The notes below the pieces were generated by a model. That model did not search any database and was not told the origin of the DNA. It was given only the letters and a program-made list of their open reading frames with translations. A DNA stretch of 5,332 nt from Dehalococcoidia bacterium (lineage in GTDB: Bacteria > Chloroflexota > Dehalococcoidia > GIF9 > AB-539-J10), in contig JALNYR010000123.1 in assembly GCA_023229725.1 (NCBI GenBank), forward strand, positions 2,104 to 7,435, given 5' to 3'. Position 1 is the stretch's first letter. Each line of letters opens with the position of its first letter. Position numbers and translations under genes: made by a program. Shown one piece after another: positions 1 through 4,239 of the stretch.

Positions 1-774
1 AATGCCTGTGTCAATTGGCAGCTGTGCGGGCCCGGTGACTGTGTGGACGACACGTGCCCATGCGAGGTGGCCAGCGACTGCACGACCGGACCGTGCGCAT
101 TTGCCCGGTGTAACCTGGAGACCGGCCGGTGCATGCGCACGGCATATTGCGAACCGGAGCTCTGCGTCGGGGATACCCAGTGCGTATGCACAGATGCATC
201 GCAGTGCAACGAGATACCGTGCCGCACGCGCGAGTGTGTGGCCGGTGAGTGTGTACACACTTACACGTGCGAATGTGTCACCGACATCGACTGTGCTCTC
301 GAGGACGTGGCCGGAGTCTGCCTGAGCACAGGAAGCTGTTCGTACGGCAACTGCACGCGGGCCATTGGCTGGTGGTACACACACACTGGCTGGCTCGATA
401 CTAGCGGCAACCTGCCCGTGCCGCTGGGCGCTTCACTGGTCACCACCTCGGAACGGGCGGCGGTTATCCTGACGTGGTCACAGCTGGCCAACAAGATCGA
501 TTCGCTCGCCGCATCGCTGCTCACCGCCAAGCTCAATGTGCTCGCGGGCGCCCTGCCGGAGCCGATCGCTGCGACCATCACAGCCGCGGACGCCTTCCTA
601 GCAGTGTGCCCGTATGACTCGCTGGCTACGTGGACGGCTATGATTCGTACCGGCATGTGCGGTGGTCTGTCGATATACGGGATCATGGCGATCACAGCCA
701 CCCTCGACGCGTACGATAATGGGGTGGGTGGAGTGCCACTCTGTCCGGATAGCGGCGATCCGCGGCCCCATTGA
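1..774 (+). CDS. Cysteine-rich repeat protein with C-terminal GYWKNHP-like module (5' partial)
   Basis: The frame is open from base 1 to a TGA at 772-774 (257 codons visible), so the start and any signal peptide lie upstream. The first possible in-window start, a GTG at 43, falls inside a repeat and is not credible. Residues 3-118 carry about 26 cysteines in modules of the form C-x-C-x5-C-x4-C-x4-C-x4-G-x-C, at about residues 19-50, 61-90 and 90-118. Such density suggests disulfide-bonded, extracytoplasmic or virion-surface modules. Residues 123-200 differ: GWWYTHTGW at 123-131, then a helical stretch with LLTAKLNVLAGA (173-184) and ITAADAFL (193-200). I recognise this as like a module of secreted bacterial proteins that starts GYWKNHPEAWP and later has an AAKLNIANGA-type helix and an AD-x-L helix. 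Three more cysteines follow near the C-terminus. Its molecular role is unknown. The coding frame is secure; the module assignment is from memory of the family pattern. Confidence 0.88.
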   Translation, partial: NACVNWQLCGPGDCVDDTCPCEVASDCTTGPCAFARCNLETGRCMRTAYCEPELCVGDTQCVCTDASQCNEIPCRTRECVAGECVHTYTCECVTDIDCALEDVAGVCLSTGSCSYGNCTRAIGWWYTHTGWLDTSGNLPVPLGASLVTTSERAAVILTWSQLANKIDSLAASLLTAKLNVLAGALPEPIAATITAADAFLAVCPYDSLATWTAMIRTGMCGGLSIYGIMAITATLDAYDNGVGGVPLCPDSGDPRPH

Positions 775-779
775 AGGGG
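766..779 (+). terminator. Small hairpin over the stop codon of the Cys-rich gene
   Basis: CCCC (766-769) can pair with GGGG (776-779) across a six-base loop that contains the TGA stop at 772-774. Two further weak inverted repeats follow: CCC/GGG at 793-795 and 800-802, and AGGCC/GGCCT at 805-809 and 818-822. Hairpins at gene 3' ends act as transcription end or polyadenylation signals in several giant viruses. The stems here are short, so this is only a candidate. Confidence 0.3.
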
Positions 780-822
780 TGGATTCACGAAACCCGATAG
801 GGACAGGCCGAGGTGGGGGCCT

Positions 823-875
823 CACAAAAACTAAACGAAAGGACAAAAGAAGAATTCAAATTAAAATAAAAAACG
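823..875 (+). promoter_or_regulatory. A-rich promoter-like tract before the 65-residue ORF
   Basis: This stretch is strongly A-rich, with almost no T apart from the AATTCAAATTAAAATAAAAAA part at about 853-873. It sits in otherwise GC-rich sequence and ends a few bases before the ATG at 879. Such AT islands directly upstream of an ORF are the usual sign of a promoter in GC-rich giant virus genomes. It supports the small downstream ORF being real. No transcript data are available here. Confidence 0.5.
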
Positions 876-878
876 CGC

Positions 879-1076
879 ATGGAAGCCAGCGGCAACCGAG
901 ATTCACTGAGCTGGGAAGTACAGCTGTACTGGGCAGTGCAATACGGCGATGCGGGACTTCTCGGTCGCGCCAACACAATTCGGCGTGAGGCGGAATTTTC
1001 GCCGCTCATGGACACCATCTTCGATGTCGTTCATTCGCAATTGACCTGCGACACCGATAGACAGCCTGGTCACTGA
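879..1076 (+). CDS. Small orphan protein, 65 residues
   Basis: The ATG at 879 lies right after an A-rich promoter-like tract and the frame runs to TGA at 1074-1076. I do not recognise the product. It is soluble-looking and slightly acidic. One helix-like stretch (WEVQLYWAVQYGDAGLLGRA, residues 12-31) resembles the first helix pair of an ankyrin unit, but there is no GRTPLH core, so it is not called ankyrin. The gene lies tail to tail with the membrane-protein gene at 1168-1803. The region between them is AT-rich and has a TCCC/GGGA inverted repeat at 1077-1080 and 1087-1090 directly after the stop. The evidence for coding is the promoter-like context and the lack of any better reading of 879-1076. 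It could be a remnant of an ankyrin gene or a young ORFan. Confidence 0.5.
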   Translation: MEASGNRDSLSWEVQLYWAVQYGDAGLLGRANTIRREAEFSPLMDTIFDVVHSQLTCDTDRQPGH

Positions 1077-1167
1077 TCCCGACGGGGGGAGATGTGGGAG
1101 AGAGTCTGCTCGCACACAATGTTTTTAATGATGGCGGGCTTTTTATTTAATTTTTGCTAATTGCAAC
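1077..1167. other. Convergent AT-rich intergenic region with 3' end signals
   Basis: This 91-base gap separates the 3' ends of two convergent genes. It contains TTTTTAATG and CTTTTTATTTAATTTTT tracts at about 1122-1155. The inverted repeat TTGC (1154-1157) / GCAA (1163-1166) lies next to the stop of the minus-strand gene. It is best read as a shared termination region. No ORF is supported. Confidence 0.4.
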
Positions 1168-1803
1168 TCAATGGAACGTCGCCGTCGGATCATCGGCACG
1201 GTCGCAGGCTCTGATTTCTTGCAACCAGCGGAGCGCGACCGCGAGCACCATGGCCATAGGAATGCTGCTGAAGGATAACACGCTGGTGAATGCCCACTCG
1301 ATCGCGGTGGCCGCATACCCCCAGTTCGTGGCGGTCTCACCGGCGAACGTGCTGACCAGCCGAGTGAAGACGAAGAGCAGGGCCGTGGAGACTACGGGCT
1401 GTGCCAGCTGTGCCAGGGTCGCACCCGCAACCATGGTCGGCTTTACGCCGAACATCAGCCCGAACACAGCAGTAGCGGTCGCGTGGTAGACATCGAATGC
1501 GATCAACCATGCTGTGTATGCCAACGCGAATCCGCATGCATAGTCACCGTAGGGATGCCGCGCTGGCAATGCCTCTGTCACCAGGAAGCCGATAAGCACG
1601 ACCATGCTGCCCAGACCCCGGAACTGCACGGCAACGATCCGCGGATCCCCGCACATCCGCGCGCGGATCCCGAACCACCGCAGGTCTACGACGATTGCAT
1701 AGTTCAACAACCAGCAAGCTACGGTCATGGCCACACTCAGTACCGCGGAGTACTGTGCATCGGCGGTACTTGGCGGAAAATTGGGTATAGGTGGATCGCC
1801 CAT
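1168..1803 (-). CDS. Multi-pass membrane protein, DRAM/Frag1/Sfk1-like
   Basis: The protein has 211 residues. The ATG at 1803-1801 is the first in the frame after an in-frame TAG at 1845-1843, and a TATA-like tract lies just upstream. Hydrophobic segments fall at about residues 17-40, 58-78, 86-107, 125-148 and 163-190, so roughly five membrane passes, with a charged tail RACDRADD near the C-terminus. The layout matches DRAM/Frag1/Sfk1 proteins: a PPIPNFPP loop before the first helix, a GLG-x-MVVLIGFLVTEALPARH-x-YGDYACGFALAY block (residues 63-96) like the family's LG-x4-NFQ...VH-x2-GA-x3-F pattern, and a final helix with AIEW (167-170) like the family's CEW. The usual N-terminal first helix is missing. 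Cellular DRAM proteins sit in lysosomal or Golgi membranes and influence autophagy. A viral role in host membrane or autophagy control is inference. The match rests on pattern recall; it could be an unrelated orphan membrane protein. Confidence 0.85.
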   Translation of the reverse strand: MGDPPIPNFPPSTADAQYSAVLSVAMTVACWLLNYAIVVDLRWFGIRARMCGDPRIVAVQFRGLGSMVVLIGFLVTEALPARHPYGDYACGFALAYTAWLIAFDVYHATATAVFGLMFGVKPTMVAGATLAQLAQPVVSTALLFVFTRLVSTFAGETATNWGYAATAIEWAFTSVLSFSSIPMAMVLAVALRWLQEIRACDRADDPTATFH

Positions 1804-1828
1804 TGTGTATGCGTACGTGTCGAAATGT

Positions 1829-1845
1829 TGATATAAAAAATACTA
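1829..1845 (-). promoter_or_regulatory. TATA-like tract for the membrane-protein gene
   Basis: Read on the minus strand, this is TAGTATTTTTTATATCA, about 26-42 bases before the ATG at 1803. It is an AT island in the 148-base divergent gap between the membrane-protein gene and the 51-residue gene. Position and composition fit a core promoter; there is no direct proof. Confidence 0.45.
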
Positions 1846-1885
1846 GCAAACTGGGCACGTGGGCGTCGGCGAGTTTGCTCGAAGA

Positions 1886-1940
1886 CTTATAAAAAACGAT
1901 ACAATAGTGCAAATTCGTAAGAGTGTGAAGACTTTAAAAA
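1886..1940 (+). promoter_or_regulatory. TATA-like tracts for the 51-residue gene
   Basis: CTTATAAAAAA at 1886-1896 and CTTTAAAAAC at 1932-1941 lie 56-66 and about 11-20 bases before the ATG at 1952. The first is the better TATA match. With the minus-strand tract at 1829-1845, they make 1804-1951 a divergent double promoter. Confidence 0.45.
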
Positions 1941-1951
1941 CACAGCACACC

Positions 1952-2107
1952 ATGCCACTCAAACCAGGCCGATCGAAGAAGACCATCTCCCAGAACATCA
2001 AGCGCCTCGTCCACGAGGGTAAACCGCAAAAACAGGCCATCGCCATCGCATACAGCGTCGCGGGAAAGAGTCGCAAGTACAGGGACGCGTCAAAACGCCA
2101 CAAATGA
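1952..2107 (+). CDS. Small basic protein of the MPLKxGxSxKTIS type, 51 residues
   Basis: The protein begins MPLKPGRSKKTISQNIKRL and continues with VHEGKPQKQAIAIAYSVAGK (residues 20-39), then a basic tail SRKYRDASKRHK. This pattern is widespread as a short hypothetical protein in tailed phages and some giant viruses: a lysine-rich start, then (S)KTIS-x-NI, then EGKPQKQA-x-AIA, then a basic end. I know of no established function; the positive charge suggests nucleic-acid or acidic-protein binding, and packaging in virions is possible. The frame is open upstream to 1859, but the extension translates the TATA-like region and family members start at MPLK, so 1952 is chosen. A hairpin/T-run terminator lies downstream at 2154-2190. 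The family match is confident, the function is not. Confidence 0.87.
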   Translation: MPLKPGRSKKTISQNIKRLVHEGKPQKQAIAIAYSVAGKSRKYRDASKRHK

Positions 2108-2153
2108 AGTTCCCCTGACATTGTCACAGACGCCTTTTTACCCCCTCTCCCCT

Positions 2154-2190
2154 TTCCCGCTGTCCGAAGTGGTGCGGGAATGCGTTTTTT
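2154..2190 (+). terminator. Hairpin plus T-run terminator after the 51-residue gene
   Basis: TTCCCGC (2154-2160) is perfectly complementary to GCGGGAA (2174-2180). The stem is seven base pairs, with a 13-base loop, and is followed by a TTTTTT run at 2185-2190. It lies 47 bases past the stop at 2107 and between two convergent genes. On the minus strand the tract after the stem is A-rich rather than T-rich, so it fits the plus-strand gene. A second T-run at 2220-2225 sits at the 3' end of the ankyrin gene. Confidence 0.6.
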
Positions 2191-2237
2191 GGTTAAGAAC
2201 TGGGAAGGGAGAATCCGTCATTTTTAACTGTATGTGA

Positions 2238-2849
2238 TCAATAGAGGCCAAGAACCACGGCCAGCATCTGGGGTTCGTCCATGCGACGTACCACGTCTGC
2301 CGGAGTCCGGCCGTCTATGTCAGCAGCCACCAAATTTGCGCCCGCACGGATCAATAACCCTGCCGTCGCGGGCTGCACAGCTCGGCAGGCTAGCATAAGC
2401 GGAGTGCGACCGTCGTTGTCGTACTGATCAGCCACCGGGTTTGCGGCGAGCAGGATCGCAACGGCGACTCCCGACCCCACCTTGGCGGCGTAGTGCAGCG
2501 GCGTGCGGCCTTTTTCGTCGCGAGCGGTCGGGTCTCCGCCTGCCCACAGGAGCTTGCCGAGTATGACCTCACCGCCGTACCAACCAGCCGCCACGTGCAC
2601 GGGCGTGCGGCCGTGGGAATCCCGCGCGTCGGGGTCGGCCGCTGCGGCGAGCAATTCGTCCACGATGCCGGACGCGCCGCTGGCCACGGCAAGGTGCAGT
2701 GGCCGCTGCCTCTTCGCGTTTTCCCCATCTGCCGTCGCGCCGTGCGCGAGCAGCGTTTTCAGGGTGCCCAGGTCGCCCGCGCGGGTTGCGATGTGCACAT
2801 CCGATAGCTTGCGCAGCCTTTTCCTCGGCGCATGTTCAGTGCTCGTCAT
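2238..2849 (-). CDS. Ankyrin-repeat protein, six units
   Basis: The protein has 203 residues from the ATG at 2849-2847. A GTG at 2870 would add seven residues, but an ATG start is preferred. After a short basic N-terminus (RKRLRKL, residues 9-15) come about six ankyrin units: 15-44 (ATRAGDLGTLKTLLAHGA), 48-78 (RPLHLAVASGASGIVDELL), 80-112 (GRTPVHVAAGWYG), 113-145 (GRTPLHYAAKVGSG), 146-178 (GRTPLMLACRA) and a shortened last unit 179-202 (GRTPADVV). Four units carry the diagnostic G-R-T-P and most end in D-x-x-A/G-R-D-type turns. The ankyrin stack fills almost the whole protein: there is no F-box, PRANC, signal peptide or membrane helix. Ankyrin proteins bind other proteins; in giant viruses and poxviruses many bring host targets to ubiquitin ligases. 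The target here is unknown. The gene lies in the same direction as the RING/TRAF and Kelch genes upstream. Confidence 0.94.
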   Translation of the reverse strand: MTSTEHAPRKRLRKLSDVHIATRAGDLGTLKTLLAHGATADGENAKRQRPLHLAVASGASGIVDELLAAAADPDARDSHGRTPVHVAAGWYGGEVILGKLLWAGGDPTARDEKGRTPLHYAAKVGSGVAVAILLAANPVADQYDNDGRTPLMLACRAVQPATAGLLIRAGANLVAADIDGRTPADVVRRMDEPQMLAVVLGLY

Positions 2850-3057
2850 TTGTCCAGGTGCTGTGGTCACGTCAATTCTTTTCTTTGTCCCTTTTTACTA
2901 TTTGGGACGTTACTCAAACGTGCACCAACTGGGAGAAAAAGATCCCTTTTCCCACTCCACTCTTTGCCCGTTGTCACCACAGTCCCACTGATTTTTACCC
3001 TTACCCCCTGCGTGTGCATGCGTGTGTGTGCTAGGAGTAGGAGGAGAGAAAAATGAA
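2850..3057 (-). promoter_or_regulatory. Intergenic region: ankyrin promoter and RING gene 3' region
   Basis: This gap of about 210 bases holds no convincing gene. Nearest the ankyrin start, the minus strand is A-rich (AGTAAAAAGGGACAAAGAAA at about 2881-2900), which is the likely promoter. An inverted repeat GTCCC (2887-2891) / GGGAC (2904-2908) surrounds it, and GGGA (2931-2934) / TCCC (2943-2946) is a further short one. At 3009-3030 there is a GT-rich, microsatellite-like stretch (GCGTGTGCATGCGTGTGTGT), followed by a purine-rich run AGGAGTAGGAGGAGAGAAAA at about 3033-3052 (plus strand). ORFs crossing this gap are low-complexity and not supported. Confidence 0.4.
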
Positions 3058-3073
3058 GGGATTCAGGGATCCC
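3049..3073 (-). terminator. Hairpin over the RING/TRAF stop codon with a T-run
   Basis: GGGAT (3058-3062) pairs with ATCCC (3069-3073) across a six-base loop that contains the stop codon of the minus-strand gene (3063-3065). On the minus strand it is followed by TTCATTTTT, with five T bases at 3053-3049. The shape is that of an intrinsic-type terminator, although the stem overlaps the last codons. Confidence 0.45.
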
Positions 3074-4133
3074 CGGAGAACCTGGCCAGACGCCGAACCG
3101 CGAGTTCGCTATCGGCCGGGGCGTTGTCAACCAGTGACATCACGGCCACATACACGGACCATGGTGGTGTACACCTGACAGGTATTGCGAAGGTGATGGC
3201 GAGCGCGGACTCGCGCGTGCCCGTGTAGACGCCCATCGCGGACCCTGAGCCTTCTTGATGACCACACTTGAACAATGCCACGTAGAACCGGGCGCTGAAG
3301 ACTTTCGGCGCAGCAGTGACGGTCGGGTGGTGCACGATCACGCCTCCGTACATCTGGCAGCGAAACGCCGAGTCGAGGTTCTTGTGCAGCGGACATGCCC
3401 GGAAGGAGAACACGTAATCCTTGACACGGAATGCCGGGCGGTCGTCGCAACCGCCAAAGGTCAGCCACACGGATGGCTTGGTCAGCACGCCGCGAGGGAC
3501 CGCGCCGGCCACGAGCGACAGCACTTCCTCGCATCGATCCTGCATGGCGTGCAGCGAGCGGTCACAGTCTTCGCGCATTGCCTTCAGCGAGCGGCTGCAC
3601 TCTTCCGCGTGCTGTGCAACCAGGCGCGCGCTCTCGGCGTGGATGCGATAGTTGCACACGCTTGCATGTGCAGCAGAGCCAGCCGCGGGCCCAACCCACA
3701 TGCAACCGTACTCGCGGTGCGGACAGCCCACTGGCCTCGCGACGCAGGTTTCTTCGTGCCGCTCCACGGTCGCCACAGTCAGTCCGACCGTCCCACACAG
3801 ATGTGCACACACGGCGGCCATGTCACCTACCGCCCGGTCGATCAGTGGGCACGGCGTGAACTGACGCCGCTGGCGGCAGGTCGGGCACGTGCCGCTGGCA
3901 CCAGGCAGACGCCCCGCGTCGCCAACGAGATCGGGACACGAGGCGCGCAGGTGCGAGAGGCAGTACGCGCATCCGAAATCGCACATCACCGCCGGCGGCC
4001 TTGCGAAGTCCCGGCAGATCACGCACCGCATCCCGTCACCAGGATCCGCGCGGCGCGGGTCTGCCGGCCGTGCCTCTGGCGGCGGCGGTACCGGTGTGAT
4101 GTATTCATCGGCCACTGTTTTTTCGACATTCAT
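3063..4133 (-). CDS. RING plus TRAF-type zinc-finger protein, putative E3 ubiquitin ligase
   Basis: The protein has 356 residues from the ATG at 4133-4131 (MNVEKTVADEY). A TTG seven codons earlier lies in the duplicated leader and is rejected. Domains: a proline-rich N-terminus (14-31); a RING with C37, C40, C51, C55, C58, H61, C83 and C86, resembling SIAH/TRAF RINGs (CVICRDFARPPAVMC...CPTC); a first TRAF-type finger C109-x3-C113-x12-H126-x3-C130; a second, textbook finger C137-x6-C144-x11-H156-x3-C160; a helical coiled-coil region about 165-207 with an 11-residue repeat; and a beta-rich C-terminal domain of about 130 residues (223-340). The C-terminal domain sits where TRAF/SIAH proteins have their substrate-binding fold, but I see no clear MATH signature. 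RING/TRAF-finger proteins pass ubiquitin from an E2 to substrates; activity here is inferred. The RING ligand order is unusual (see findings). The gene shares its leader with the Kelch gene upstream. Confidence 0.94.
   Translation of the reverse strand: MNVEKTVADEYITPVPPPPEARPADPRRADPGDGMRCVICRDFARPPAVMCDFGCAYCLSHLRASCPDLVGDAGRLPGASGTCPTCRQRRQFTPCPLIDRAVGDMAAVCAHLCGTVGLTVATVERHEETCVARPVGCPHREYGCMWVGPAAGSAAHASVCNYRIHAESARLVAQHAEECSRSLKAMREDCDRSLHAMQDRCEEVLSLVAGAVPRGVLTKPSVWLTFGGCDDRPAFRVKDYVFSFRACPLHKNLDSAFRCQMYGGVIVHHPTVTAAPKVFSARFYVALFKCGHQEGSGSAMGVYTGTRESALAITFAIPVRCTPPWSVYVAVMSLVDNAPADSELAVRRLARFSGDP
3542..3607 (-). repeat. Two tandem 33-bp repeats in the coiled-coil coding region
   Basis: The units 3542-3574 and 3575-3607 match at about 25 of 33 bases, including a 10-base perfect core CAGCGAGCGG. 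They encode two successive 11-residue units, ECSRSLKAMRE and DCDRSLHAMQD, at residues 178-188 and 189-199, with a third degenerate unit starting RCEEVL. The coiled coil appears to have grown by in-frame duplication. Confidence 0.75.
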
Positions 4134-4185
4134 CGTATCGTAACTTCGCCTCAATTTGGACTTTTTTTATCCTATAGTGCACATT
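4131..4185 (-). promoter_or_regulatory. Duplicated promoter/leader, copy A (RING/TRAF gene)
   Basis: This block runs from the start codon of the RING/TRAF gene upstream for 55 bases and closely matches 5170-5221 before the Kelch gene. On the minus strand it contains GTGCACTATA, an AT-rich GGATAAAAAAAG element about 30-40 bases before the ATG, and the leader GAGGCGAAGTTACGAT. The first ATG in it (4184-4182) opens a five-codon frame closed by TAA at 4169-4167, so the block cannot encode an N-terminal extension here. It is best read as core promoter plus 5' untranslated leader. Confidence 0.7.
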
Positions 4186-4189
4186 GTGG

Positions 4190-4200
4190 CCCCCCCCCCC
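4190..4200. repeat. Homopolymer of eleven C
   Basis: Eleven consecutive C bases (G on the minus strand) lie in the 106-base gap between the Kelch gene's 3' end and the RING/TRAF promoter block. Such a run is prone to slippage and to sequencing length errors. Confidence 0.95.
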
Positions 4201-4220
4201 AAAACTTCCGCTAGCTCGGA
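4201..4220 (-). terminator. Weak hairpin candidate after the Kelch gene
   Basis: TCCG (4207-4210) and CGGA (4217-4220) can pair around CTAGCT. On the minus strand this is 20 bases after the Kelch stop and is followed by TTTT (4204-4201) and then the G11 run. The stem is only four base pairs, so the call is tentative. Confidence 0.25.
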
Positions 4221-4239
4221 CTCTCTTCCTCCCTCCCTA

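Noticed and set aside
2..325. Frame-shifted ORF over the Cys-rich region
   Set aside because: The overlapping frame from base 1 has regular cysteine modules; this one has none.
223..400. Spliceosomal intron in the Cys-rich gene
   Set aside because: A GTGAGT at about 244 looks like a donor site, but the frame stays open with regular cysteine modules across it, so no intron is needed.
1168..1803. Rhodopsin-like protein
   Set aside because: Only about five membrane passes are seen and the last helix has no retinal-binding lysine; the DRAM-type motifs fit better.
1859..1951. N-terminal extension of the 51-residue protein
   Set aside because: It would translate TATA-like promoter sequence, and family members begin at MPLK.
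2503..2991. Plus-strand open frames over the ankyrin gene and its promoter
   Set aside because: They are low-complexity, overlap a clear ankyrin gene on the other strand, and have no promoter-like start.
3009..3030. CRISPR or regulatory repeat array at the GT-rich stretch
   Set aside because: It is a short dinucleotide microsatellite with no unit and spacer structure. No tRNA or rRNA-like sequence was seen in the window either.
3255..4214. Plus-strand open frame of 319 codons opposite the RING/TRAF gene
   Set aside because: It mirrors the GC-rich RING/TRAF gene, has no recognisable domain, and the minus-strand product has intact zinc-finger spacing. It is a shadow frame.
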